Positions 28,332 through 37,897 are shown, counted from the stretch's first letter. The stretch is 64,000 nucleotides of DNA from Evansella cellulosilytica DSM 2522 (GCF_000177235.2 NC_014829.1:3782001-3846000), one strand, 5' to 3'. The notes: a model not told the origin generated them from the letters alone. Translations and numbers: made by a program.

Positions 28332-28673
28332 TTACCTCGCTAATCTTGCCCGTTCAGCAGCTGCTCTTTCTGCAGCAGCTCTCTCTGCAGCAGCCCTTTC
28401 TGCGGCACGTTTCGCTTCTTCCTCTTCTCTTTTAATTTCATAAGCTGTCGTAACAATATCAGAGCTAATGGCTTGTAATCGGTTGTTCACACTATTCATT
28501 TCTCCTCTTAAGTCATCAATAGCATAGTTGATAAATGACATTTCACGAGCATTCCAACCATTATTCAAACTACCTCTGACACCAGATAAACTACTTCTTA
28601 TTGCTTTCATTGTTGAAGCATAGTCTCTCACTCGATTGGCTTGGGAGTTTGCCAAACTTACGTTAATACTCAT
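28332..28673 (-). CDS. Small helical partner protein (WXG100/Lap-like) with Ala-Glu-Arg repeat tail
   Basis: About 113 aa with the ATG at 28673 behind GGTGA; an upstream ATG would add four residues without a ribosome site. Helix-turn-helix with GWNAREM around residue 40 (WXG-like turn), then EIKREEEEAKRAAERAAAE and three further AAAERA repeats encoded by near-identical codons. It probably pairs with the 382-aa effector-like protein to form an export-competent complex. Confidence 0.75.
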   Translation of the reverse strand: MSINVSLANSQANRVRDYASTMKAIRSSLSGVRGSLNNGWNAREMSFINYAIDDLRGEMNSVNNRLQAISSDIVTTAYEIKREEEEAKRAAERAAAERAAAERAAAERARLAR

Positions 28674-28776
28674 TTTTATCACCATCTTCTATTTTTTTCT
28701 TAAAGCAATTCATTTACTTTAGTATTGTTATTGCTAAAGTAGAAATAGCGATACTAAAATAAATGGGGATGAACCT

Positions 28777-28797
28777 TGAGAGGGGAATCCCCCTCTC
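28777..28797. repeat. 9-bp perfect hairpin between the Ig protein and the small partner gene
   Basis: TGAGAGGGG and CCCCTCTCA separated by three bases. No T-tract follows on the minus strand. It lies 16 bp after the stop of the 1773-aa gene and may be an intra-operon processing or attenuation structure. Confidence 0.55.
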
Positions 28798-28812
28798 AGA
28801 TTCATACATCAT

Positions 28813-31800
28813 TTAATCCTCTAGCTCCATCTCTTCTACTTTTTTTGCTTTTTTCCGTCTTACAACAATTACGGAGATTCCAGCTGAAATCATTCCTAGT
28901 AGTCCCACGATAGAACCAGCAAATAATGGCGTGTTCTCATAGTATTTAGTCAGGATACTTTTCTCTGCAATTTCAAAAGGTATCGTATAAACTGTTTCAT
29001 TACCAGCCTCGTCATACGCCTCAACTACGACCTCATATTCATTTATTTCTGAGATGGTTGTTCGTATTACTTCAAAATCATCTTCCATCTCTACCTCACC
29101 ACTAAACAACTCGCCATTAATGGTGATAGATTGAATTTTGTCCTCTGGATTCTCTAATCGAATGCTCAAGTCAATTGGATCGTAATAGATCTCATTACTC
29201 GTCACCCCTTCATAAACGACAACTGGTGGGGTCATATCAATAACAAACTCCACGGATAGTTGAGTGATGTTACCAGCACTATCACGTAATTCAAAGAAAA
29301 GTACGTGTAGCCCCTCTTCCTCAATAGGATCACCTAAGTTGTATGGCCGTCCATTTAACGTAATAGAGAGAATTTCGTAAGGACTTAAGCTATCGATAAT
29401 AAATTCTGGTATAACATAACTATTAAAATATTGATTTGATAAAGGTTCTGTGAATCGAATGGTTGGTGCTGTTTTATCTATCGTAAATACAATTGTTCGT
29501 GAAGAAACATTATCTGCTAAATCTGTTACAACAGCTCTTAAAATGTAATCCATTTCCTCTTCTAATAATGTTCCATTAACAAAAGGTTCGTCATTTAATG
29601 TGACAGATGTTCTACTCGTGTCTAAGTTCGTATCCGAATACGTTACCTCTGGAGTAATAGATTTATTAAAGAAGCCTTCTACTACACCAGCAATTTGTAG
29701 TGTCGGTTTCGTAGTATCTAAGGTGAAACTAATCTCTAATGTTGTCTCATTCCCTGCCCTATCAGCTGCTTTAACAATATAGTTATAAATCATATCTCTT
29801 GATGCTGTTGGTATTCTTCCAGTAACATCTGAACCATTTAACGTGACGGAAACAATTGTGTCCTCTGACTCAGTTAGTGCAAAGATAGGTGTGAATATTT
29901 GGTTTATATATTCTCCATTTTCTATTACTCTATTTTCACCACTCATCATAGGCGTAATTTCTGGAGGTGTTTTATCAATCGTAAATGTCACTTCTTCTGT
30001 TGTTATATTTCCGGCCTTATCTGTAGCCTCTACTTGCAACACATACGTACCCTCTTGACTAAAATTGTGATTTAGTGATGCAACATTTCCGTTAACAGTA
30101 AAGCCTCCTACTTGATAATTGGCACCATTTCTAGTCACGGTCACTCTATTAATATCTAAATTTCTATCCGTTATCCTTACTTGAACAGCACGATCAGTAT
30201 TATAATAAGCCTCATTGTCCACTCCCGTTATCTCGATTTGTGGATTAGTCTTATCAATAGTGAATGTCACATTTTGAGTTACTGGTCCATTTCCTGCCTT
30301 ATCAGTAGCGGTAATAGCAATCGTATACAAGCCGTCATCTGCAAAAGTATGACTTAAGCGTGATACCTTTCCACTATTTCTCCATTGACCGATTTGATAT
30401 GGCTGCCCATCCTTTGTAACTTGAAGTTCTACATTGTTTGTTGCGTAATTTAACTCATCTACAGAAATGGTAACCGTCTTGTTCTCTGCGTTAAATGAGT
30501 TATGATCAACACCATCTATTTTCACTACAGGCTTCGTACTATCAATAACGAAAGCAATTGTCTCATGAGTAGCTGTATTTCCAGCTTTGTCAGTTGATTC
30601 TAACCGTAAAACATAGTTACCTTCTTGCTTGAAGTGATGACTTAACGTCGCTGTCGTTTTAGAGTTAGATTGCATCGTAAAGTTCCCAATATCGTTATAA
30701 GGATTCCCATTTCTAGTCACTCGTAAGTTCGTTTTAGATAAATCAATCGTAGTATCTGTCACGCGAAAGTTAACCGTTCTTGATTGATAATGCATATTAT
30801 TCTCTACGTTACTTATTTGTAATTGTGGCTTTACTTTATCAATTGTGAAAGTAACTTCCTTAGCTTCCGCCTTATTGCCTGCAGCATCAGTAGCTGTTAC
30901 TCGGACAGTATACTCGAACTCTTCTTTAAACTCGTATTGTTTTTTCGAACGAGGATCTGTGTTTTCCCACACCATTGTATAGTTGTTTTTGACTTCCTTT
31001 GTAACTGGATTCCTTTCAGTTACTTCTACAGTTACGTTGTTATTTTCATAATTTTGTTCAACAACTTCTACAGTTACCTTTTGATTTTTGTTGCTGTATC
31101 TTTCGACATCACTAATAGATATTGTTGGCTTTGTATTGTCTAAAGTGAAACGTAACGTTTCTTCCTTTGCCTTATTTCCTGCTTTATCAGTAGCGTTTAC
31201 TATTATTTTGTATTCGCCATCTTCAAATCGATCATCGAATGGTAACGTAAGTCGAGATACTCTTCCTGTATTATTCCACTCTTCAAAACGATCATCTGTA
31301 AAAGTTCTTCCATCTTTCTCTACTTTAATCTCAACATTATTTGTATCAAAATATCGTTCTGTTACCTCGATGGTTACATCGCCTTTTTGAACAAACCCCT
31401 TATTATCAATACCTGAAATTGAAATGGTAGGTACTGTTTTATCAATGACAAATTTCACATTCTCTTCGGTTTTTTCGTTGCCTACTCGATCTATAGATAT
31501 GACCTTCACTTCGTACGTCCCCTCTTCAGTGAACGTATGAGTGTATTCAACCTTTCTGTCTGATTTCTTTTCTTCTTTAAAACGATTGCTGTATTGTTCT
31601 CCATCTTTCAATACAATAATGTCTGTATTCTCTAAATCTAGTGTCATATCCTCGACTGTAATCGCGACGTCTTGATCTTTATTATAATGTGCGCCTGATT
31701 CTACCCCCGACACATTGATTGTTGGTGATTGTGTATCAACAGTGAATCTTACCGTATCATGCACCGATTCATTCCCAGCTTTATCTGTTGAATGAACATT

Positions 31801-34134
31801 AATTTCATATATACCATCCCGTGTAAATGTATATTCGTTTTTCGCTTCTGTATCGTTTACGATTTCTAGTTGATCTATTGAAACTTCACTAGTTTCTCCA
31901 CTCATATTCGTTCTAGTCACTTTTACTTCCGTATTCGATACATCTAAATTCGTATCCTGTGCACGAATAATAACTTTGTTATTTTCGTCAAATGGCTCCT
32001 TATACTCTTGCCCATTCTCTACCCCTTCAATCGATAAAGTTGGCGCTATCGTATCATTCACAAATGAAACAACATCTATGCTCGTATTAGTTGCCAAGTC
32101 TGTAGACGTAACAATAAACTGATACACGCCATCTTCAGTAAACGTATACTCCCCTTCTAATCTCGTTTCCCCTATCACACTGTATGGAATATTGCTGTTA
32201 TAATCTACCCAATCATCACCATCCATTACTTTAGCAACGATTGACGTATTCTCTTCATCTAGCGTAAAGTCCTCGACCGAAAAAGTCACAGTCGGTATAT
32301 GATAATATTCGTTACTTTCTACGCCTGTAATCTCGATGACTGGATTCGTTGTATCAATTGTAAAAGGAATTGCCTCTAGATGAGACTTGTTCCCTGCTTT
32401 GTCCGTAGAATCGACATATAGTTCATACACGCCATCATGTTCGTCAGTTTCGGAAAATGAAAATTCATACTGCACAGAGCCGTCTTCTAACCATTCTTTT
32501 TGAAAATCCTCTGTACTTAAGTATTCCTCACTATTTTTTTCTAGCTTAATAGAAGCTGGGTTAACTTCTTGAATGTTCTCATCTGATATTTGGACAAGTA
32601 TGTGTGGTAATTCATTATATACAGCTCCAGCCTCTACACCATCAACAATTACCTCTGGAGTTAACGTATCAACAGTGAGATGAAATGCTTCTAATTCAAA
32701 CGTATCACCTGGATTAAATGGCCAATCTCTTTCTATTATCGTTGTCTTTAGTACATATTCTCCATCTTCGCTAAAGTCAATCCTAATCGAAGCGCTAGTA
32801 TTTATCCCTCTATATTCCCTCTCTATTACTTCTTCGATAACTCCGTCCTTACTTATTTCTATTTCAACTTTTTGTATAGATCTTCCATTAGTAGCCGAAA
32901 AACGAATACGCTCTTGCTTGGAAAACCCACCATTTTCAATGATTCCATCACTGTCAGTAAAATCCCATTTAACACCTTCTTTATTGATGGAAAATTGGAT
33001 CGTTTTTTCTGATGCACGATTCCCCAACTTATCTTGTGCATTGATAACAATCCTGTAATCTCCGTCGCTATCAAACTCAGCTTCAAACGTAAGACTTGAA
33101 TCGCCCTCTACAACAGACCAATATTTCCCTATATACTCATCGTTCTTGAAAACATTTATGTCAACACCGTCGCTCGTTATATTTTTATCTTCAACTAGTA
33201 ACTCGACATTAAAATAGCTTTCAAAATTTGTTCCATTTAGATTATCTGGATTTATAACCGATACGCTTGGTGCTGTAGTATCGCGCTCAAAGTAAAACGC
33301 TCGGCTTATAGCTGGGATATTCCATTCATTATCCTCATTAAACTGTAACAATAGATCTAACTTGCCATCTTCATTTGCAGGTAAAGTAACTTCAACAGAA
33401 TATACCCCTGTAAACTGCTGAATCGTTTCGTATTGTTCTTCTTGTTCTTCGTGCTCTTCATTTGTATCTTCTTCGTTTTGGTTTTCTTCTTGCTCGTTTT
33501 CTTCGCCTTGCTCTTCATTGTTTCCATCGCTGTTTTGTTGATCTTCTTGTTGCTCGTTACCTTCCTGACCTTCTGCTATTTCTTCGTTATTGCTTTCTAA
33601 TTCATCAGAATCTTCATGCGCGTCGGAGTTCTCCTCACCCACATCGCTATCCGGTTGTTCCGGTTGTTCTGTATCTATTGGATCTTCTGATTGTTCTTGT
33701 TCTTCACCGTTTTCTGGATCCTCTGGTTCTTTTGAATCTCCATTATCAGGGTGATCGTCCTCTTCAGGCACTTCAGGAACAATCGGAACCTCGACTTCTA
33801 TATAATTTGGTTCAATAGAAATTTTCGATTCATCTAGCGGTACACCATTGTACTCAGCTTCTAGCATAAAAGGTAAAACTAATTCATCAAATGATTCTAT
33901 GTAGTCTTCGCTTAAGTTGATATCAAACGTCAATTCGTTATCAAAGAAATACCATTCCTTATCGAATTGACTTGACATTTCCCAATTATCTTCGTTATAT
34001 ACGATATGTCTCTCTGTGCCATCAAGTGAGAAAACGCTACTACTAATGAATACAGCTGAGAGTATGAGCAACACTGCAGTAATCCATTTTACATACTTGT
34101 TTTTCTTATAGTAGTTCATCACTTTTGCTGTCAT
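28813..34134 (-). CDS. Giant membrane-anchored surface protein with ~15 Ig-like modules
   Basis: 1773 aa. A hydrophobic N-terminal segment (about 17-36) acts as signal or anchor. A strongly acidic Glu/Gln/Asn linker spans about 120-240. Then about 15 bacterial Ig-like modules of 80-100 residues follow, each with an F-T-I-D-x-T-x-P boundary and an ATDKAGN motif. The C-terminus has one TM (NTPLFAGSIVGLLGMISAGI) and a basic tail (VVRRKKAKKVEEME); there is no LPXTG, so it is not sortase-anchored. Behind an AGGAGGG site and downstream of the kinase genes. It may form an extracellular stalk or contact module for the T7SS (inference). Confidence 0.88.
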   Translation of the reverse strand: MTAKVMNYYKKNKYVKWITAVLLILSAVFISSSVFSLDGTERHIVYNEDNWEMSSQFDKEWYFFDNELTFDINLSEDYIESFDELVLPFMLEAEYNGVPLDESKISIEPNYIEVEVPIVPEVPEEDDHPDNGDSKEPEDPENGEEQEQSEDPIDTEQPEQPDSDVGEENSDAHEDSDELESNNEEIAEGQEGNEQQEDQQNSDGNNEEQGEENEQEENQNEEDTNEEHEEQEEQYETIQQFTGVYSVEVTLPANEDGKLDLLLQFNEDNEWNIPAISRAFYFERDTTAPSVSVINPDNLNGTNFESYFNVELLVEDKNITSDGVDINVFKNDEYIGKYWSVVEGDSSLTFEAEFDSDGDYRIVINAQDKLGNRASEKTIQFSINKEGVKWDFTDSDGIIENGGFSKQERIRFSATNGRSIQKVEIEISKDGVIEEVIEREYRGINTSASIRIDFSEDGEYVLKTTIIERDWPFNPGDTFELEAFHLTVDTLTPEVIVDGVEAGAVYNELPHILVQISDENIQEVNPASIKLEKNSEEYLSTEDFQKEWLEDGSVQYEFSFSETDEHDGVYELYVDSTDKAGNKSHLEAIPFTIDTTNPVIEITGVESNEYYHIPTVTFSVEDFTLDEENTSIVAKVMDGDDWVDYNSNIPYSVIGETRLEGEYTFTEDGVYQFIVTSTDLATNTSIDVVSFVNDTIAPTLSIEGVENGQEYKEPFDENNKVIIRAQDTNLDVSNTEVKVTRTNMSGETSEVSIDQLEIVNDTEAKNEYTFTRDGIYEINVHSTDKAGNESVHDTVRFTVDTQSPTINVSGVESGAHYNKDQDVAITVEDMTLDLENTDIIVLKDGEQYSNRFKEEKKSDRKVEYTHTFTEEGTYEVKVISIDRVGNEKTEENVKFVIDKTVPTISISGIDNKGFVQKGDVTIEVTERYFDTNNVEIKVEKDGRTFTDDRFEEWNNTGRVSRLTLPFDDRFEDGEYKIIVNATDKAGNKAKEETLRFTLDNTKPTISISDVERYSNKNQKVTVEVVEQNYENNNVTVEVTERNPVTKEVKNNYTMVWENTDPRSKKQYEFKEEFEYTVRVTATDAAGNKAEAKEVTFTIDKVKPQLQISNVENNMHYQSRTVNFRVTDTTIDLSKTNLRVTRNGNPYNDIGNFTMQSNSKTTATLSHHFKQEGNYVLRLESTDKAGNTATHETIAFVIDSTKPVVKIDGVDHNSFNAENKTVTISVDELNYATNNVELQVTKDGQPYQIGQWRNSGKVSRLSHTFADDGLYTIAITATDKAGNGPVTQNVTFTIDKTNPQIEITGVDNEAYYNTDRAVQVRITDRNLDINRVTVTRNGANYQVGGFTVNGNVASLNHNFSQEGTYVLQVEATDKAGNITTEEVTFTIDKTPPEITPMMSGENRVIENGEYINQIFTPIFALTESEDTIVSVTLNGSDVTGRIPTASRDMIYNYIVKAADRAGNETTLEISFTLDTTKPTLQIAGVVEGFFNKSITPEVTYSDTNLDTSRTSVTLNDEPFVNGTLLEEEMDYILRAVVTDLADNVSSRTIVFTIDKTAPTIRFTEPLSNQYFNSYVIPEFIIDSLSPYEILSITLNGRPYNLGDPIEEEGLHVLFFELRDSAGNITQLSVEFVIDMTPPVVVYEGVTSNEIYYDPIDLSIRLENPEDKIQSITINGELFSGEVEMEDDFEVIRTTISEINEYEVVVEAYDEAGNETVYTIPFEIAEKSILTKYYENTPLFAGSIVGLLGMISAGISVIVVRRKKAKKVEEMELED

Positions 34135-34203
34135 TTTCAGATCCCTCCTTATGGAATGTTAGGGCACTGAAAAAGGAGACCTCTACCTCTTTCAGTCGCG
34201 TCA

Positions 34204-34665
34204 TTAAATGCTTCGGTTAGTATGAATAATCATCACTTCTTTTTCTTTTACAAAAAAGTCTTCTCCCGCTTCTACCGATTTTTGTTCATCACCCTCTAAT
34301 AATGTTGTTTCCTCTTCCATTAATAACACCGTTTCATCTAACTCTTCTTCTAGCAATTCCGTACTTCCTACATCATCGTATTGAAGAAGCGCTGTTTCAG
34401 GCATAGCACTTTGCTTCTCTAACGTTGCTGCAACTTGCTTGTCGCTTCCTTCGTTCTTCTTTAGTTTTAGCTCTTTTGTTATTTTTTTTGTCTTACCCTT
34501 TTCCTTTACTCCTTCATTTCTGTTTTTTCTACTTTTTAACGTTCTAGTACCAGTAAGGTCTTGTATTACACGCCAAATCTTAAGTCTAAAGAAAACGGTC
34601 AAACTGATTAGAAGAGATATTGTTGCACCTATTAACCCACCATAAAACATTATTTGATATGCCAA
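34204..34665 (-). CDS. Single-TM protein with repeated T-x-L-L motifs, putative kinase substrate
   Basis: 153 aa with TTG start behind AAGGGG. One N-terminal TM (about 6-27), a basic Lys/Arg segment, then an acidic tail (about 92-135) with four T-x-L-L motifs: ETALL, STELL, ETVLL and TTLL. The tail ends EKEVMIIHTNRSI. The motifs look like phosphothreonine sites for FHA domains. It lies between the kinase and the giant surface protein. I infer that it is a membrane scaffold that recruits EssC and the FHA protein once phosphorylated. Confidence 0.75.
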   Translation of the reverse strand: MAYQIMFYGGLIGATISLLISLTVFFRLKIWRVIQDLTGTRTLKSRKNRNEGVKEKGKTKKITKELKLKKNEGSDKQVAATLEKQSAMPETALLQYDDVGSTELLEEELDETVLLMEEETTLLEGDEQKSVEAGEDFFVKEKEVMIIHTNRSI

Positions 34666-34682
34666 ACAACAACACCCCTTTA

Positions 34683-36629
34683 CTAATCGATCAAATCTAA
34701 ATTATTGAGTCTCCTTATTACTCTGTTAAGCCCATCGTCTTCTGCTGCCCCGTGCAACTGACGGGCTACATGAAATATTTCCATCACAGATCCATAATCT
34801 CGCTCTTCTTCTCCCTTAGCGCTTTCAATATCAAGTAGCAAGTTCATTAATCGCACATACGGCCCCGTACTATTTGGGAACTCTTCTATTACTAAATGAA
34901 ATTGTTCAATTGCTTGCGTTTCTTCCCCCATTTGCTGGTATATAACGCCTATTCTCGTTTTTATTTCTTCTTGGTTCGCAACATCTAAATCTATTAAATC
35001 GTAATAATATTCAATTGCATGTTCATAATCTTCCTTTGCACTTTCTTGGTCCTCTGAATTTGTTGCTCTACTATGAAAGGCTTGTGCAAGCTTATATGTA
35101 AAATCCATTTCATAGCGATATTGCATTTCCTCATTATCCATCCGGTCAATAATTTCTTCTGACTTCGTTATTAGCTCAATAACCTTCGTATTTGCCCCTT
35201 GTATTTGCGCTTTATAGGAGCTATATATGTTTGCAAGAGCATGATAGTTATCTATTTTTTCCCTAGTGTTTGGTAGGCCGTCATTATATGCCTCAAATTC
35301 TTCTAGGTAATCAGTAAATTCTTCGTAATTAATATTCATTTGACTCATCGTCGTTGCTAACGTCTTATAGTATCTAGCCTGCGGTATTTCTTCTTCATCT
35401 ACTTGCTGCAAATATTTAAGTGCATTACTATAATCATTTTGAACATCAAAATATGTCATACCTAGCTTGAACAGTACTCTATCATTACGATGTACTTGAC
35501 CGTATTCATCATTAATATAAGACTCTATTTTTGATATGCCTATATCTGTCTCATTTCGATTAATATATAAATCTAGTAAATTAATATATGCATCAGATCT
35601 CCGACTATCCACTGTCGAAATAGCAAGCTCTAAAACTTCAATGGCACGAGCATCATTCCCGTCAATAACATATCTACTCGCGTCATTAATCAATCTCATA
35701 TAGTCCTGAAACTGCTCTTTCTTTATTTCCGCATAGCCGATGTATGAAGTTGTAGAGAAAATCATTGTCAAGATCAATGGAATTAAGAAATAGGATAATT
35801 GCTTTGTTAATTTCTTTTTATAACCTTTTGTTAACTTATTGATGTTTTCTAGATCATAAAACAACTCTTCACAAGTTTGATACCTGTTCTCCGGTTCAGA
35901 TTGTGTACATTTTAAAATGATGTGTTCCAATCCTTCTGATAAGGCAGGATTCCACGTCCGTATTGGCCTCAATTCAAATGGAGGTTCAGAAAGACTTTTA
36001 CCTGTAACGAGATGATACAACGTGACTCCAAGACTATAAATGTCCGTTCTCGCATCCGTTTGTTTTCCAGCCTGCTGCTCCGGTGCAGCATAAGCTTTCG
36101 TACCTAAGTTAGTCGTATCTGTTGTGCTTTCATTTTTATATTCACGAGCTATCCCAAAATCAATGAGCTTAATATTCCCTTCAGGAGTAAGCATGATGTT
36201 GTCTGGCTTCATATCTCTATATATAATTGGGTTCGGCTTTCTACTATGTAAATATCCTAAAACATCGGCTAGCTGCTTCCCCCATTCAATGACATCTTTC
36301 TCATTGATTACATTTTCTCTCTTCAGCTTCTCCTTTAATGACTCACCTTCTATGTAATCCATGACGACATAAATGCCATCTTTCGATTCGATAATGTCAT
36401 AAATTTTGGGTAAGGACCAATGATCGAGTTTCTTTAACATATTTGCTTCTATGACTAAACTATTGAGTAGTAACTCATCATTACTATGCGCCCGTTTTCT
36501 TATATCTTTTATGACAATCGATTTATTCAGCCTATTATCCATCGCTAAGTAAACGATACTCATTCCACCGCGCCCAATTTCTTTTAAAACCTCATATCGT
36601 TCATCAATAATTGTGCCTATTTCAATCAC
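34683..36629 (-). CDS. Ser/Thr protein kinase with TM and extracellular TPR-like domain
   Basis: 648 aa. GTG start at 36629 is chosen since GGAGGTGA lies five bases upstream. The Hanks-type kinase (about 1-265) has IGRGGMSIVYLA, VIK Lys, IIYRDMKPDNIML (Tyr instead of His in HRD), LIDFGIA and GTKAYAAPEQ, so it looks active. One TM near 275-300 (YFLIPLILTMIFSTTSYI) is followed by ~350 residues of helical TPR-like repeats predicted outside. No PASTA domains. It follows the PP2C gene by 38 bp. Substrates are probably the T-x-L-L protein and the FHA protein. Confidence 0.93.
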   Translation of the reverse strand: MIEIGTIIDERYEVLKEIGRGGMSIVYLAMDNRLNKSIVIKDIRKRAHSNDELLLNSLVIEANMLKKLDHWSLPKIYDIIESKDGIYVVMDYIEGESLKEKLKRENVINEKDVIEWGKQLADVLGYLHSRKPNPIIYRDMKPDNIMLTPEGNIKLIDFGIAREYKNESTTDTTNLGTKAYAAPEQQAGKQTDARTDIYSLGVTLYHLVTGKSLSEPPFELRPIRTWNPALSEGLEHIILKCTQSEPENRYQTCEELFYDLENINKLTKGYKKKLTKQLSYFLIPLILTMIFSTTSYIGYAEIKKEQFQDYMRLINDASRYVIDGNDARAIEVLELAISTVDSRRSDAYINLLDLYINRNETDIGISKIESYINDEYGQVHRNDRVLFKLGMTYFDVQNDYSNALKYLQQVDEEEIPQARYYKTLATTMSQMNINYEEFTDYLEEFEAYNDGLPNTREKIDNYHALANIYSSYKAQIQGANTKVIELITKSEEIIDRMDNEEMQYRYEMDFTYKLAQAFHSRATNSEDQESAKEDYEHAIEYYYDLIDLDVANQEEIKTRIGVIYQQMGEETQAIEQFHLVIEEFPNSTGPYVRLMNLLLDIESAKGEEERDYGSVMEIFHVARQLHGAAEDDGLNRVIRRLNNLDLID

Positions 36630-36667
36630 TAATCTCACCTCCAACAAAACATTCACAACAGCATTTT

Positions 36668-37438
36668 TTATGTTTTTACTAGCAAAATCGAAATATTGTC
36701 TGTCTCCTGCCTCTCCTTTACTAAATGTACGAGTGAGAGTGCTCTATCCTTCATTTGCTCTTCATCAGTGAATTGTTCCGGATTGAGTTCGGAGAATAAC
36801 TCTTCATCAGATAACCGGTGGTGAAAGCCATCCGAACATAAAATATACATTTCCCCTTTTTCTATCTGTCCTTTATCAATGACTACTTCTAAACCTTTAG
36901 TAGCTCCTACACATTGCAGCAACACATTTTTTCTCGGATCATTTTTAGCCTGTTCTACTGTAATATTTCCTCTTTCAATCTCTTTAGCTATTAATGTTTG
37001 ATCCTTCGTTAGTAGTTTTAATTCCCCGTCAATCACATAAAGACGACTATCTCCGACTTGTACTGTATAAAATTGGTCATCTATCATTAACAGTGCTGTA
37101 ACCGTTGTTCCTAATCTAATATGGTTATCTTCACCATAACCCATAATCTTTTCATTTAACTGCTGTAATAATGATTGAAGCGTCTCATTTATATACGCTT
37201 CACTAAAATCGTCAGATAAAATGATCGAGGGTAACTTCTCGTCAAACCATTGGTTCATACCTTTAATTACTGTTCCACTAGCCAACTCTCCATGTGACAA
37301 TCCACCCATTCCATCACAAACAACAAAAAGGCCAACCTTACCTTTCGATGAGTTAGCTGTCTTTATTAATAATGCATCTTGATTTGTGTTCTTCACGATT
37401 CCCTTGTCCGTATGATAAGCAGTTAAAAAAGGCATCAT
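36668..37438 (-). CDS. PP2C-family protein phosphatase
   Basis: 256 aa, PrpC/Stp-like. Metal-binding and catalytic motifs are complete: NTNQDALL, VVCDGMGGLSHGE, TTVTALLMI, VQVGDSRLYVI, LCSDGFHHRLSD and DNISILLV. Starts at an ATG behind AAAAGGAGGG. It is the first gene of the island transcript and is paired with the kinase as in other Firmicutes prpC-prkC pairs, so it probably reverses kinase action on island proteins. Cytoplasmic. Confidence 0.95.
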   Translation of the reverse strand: MMPFLTAYHTDKGIVKNTNQDALLIKTANSSKGKVGLFVVCDGMGGLSHGELASGTVIKGMNQWFDEKLPSIILSDDFSEAYINETLQSLLQQLNEKIMGYGEDNHIRLGTTVTALLMIDDQFYTVQVGDSRLYVIDGELKLLTKDQTLIAKEIERGNITVEQAKNDPRKNVLLQCVGATKGLEVVIDKGQIEKGEMYILCSDGFHHRLSDEELFSELNPEQFTDEEQMKDRALSLVHLVKERQETDNISILLVKT

Positions 37439-37496
37439 TTCCCTCCTTTTTAGTACGACCGCGCCATGATTACAATGTTCTTACATTTATTTCTAA

Positions 37497-37525
37497 CTTA
37501 TATAATAGCCTTTTCACACGCTAAA
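37497..37525 (-). promoter_or_regulatory. Candidate promoter of the type VII island
   Basis: On the minus strand TTTAGC (37520-37525), 17 bp, TATAAG (37497-37502), about 60 bp upstream of the phosphatase start. The -35 is weak. The rest of the 37439-38062 gap is AT-rich, contains the yvoF terminator and no convincing gene. Confidence 0.35.
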
Positions 37526-37897
37526 GGAATTGGTCAAAATTACTATATTTTGTAATAAAAACACTGTGTTTATCTATCTTTTAGGAATAAAGTCTAATAT
37601 CTTATTTCTCATACACGGTTAAATACTGTAAAAAAATTGGATTAACGAACTGTTTGTTTGTTTTACATATACTGTAAATCCCTTGGTAGTTCTACGTTTT
37701 TAGCGCATATAAACAGAAAGTAATAGTCCTTTTATCATACTAGTGTGTTTAAGGGTAACTTTATTACTAAAGAGATTCACTCCGATGAACAAAAATAAGA
37801 ATATTTTACTAACTTAAGGGGAGGCTCTTACTTTTTTTTAGTAAAAATGTTTGAAAATTTATCCACATTCTAAGCGGTTTGACCTATTTATTCAAAC

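Noticed and set aside
33462-33818. Leu/Arg-rich open frame on the plus strand
   Set aside because: Antisense of the acidic linker of the giant Ig protein.
28813-34134. Sortase-anchored adhesin
   Set aside because: The C-terminus has a TM and basic tail but no LPXTG-type motif.
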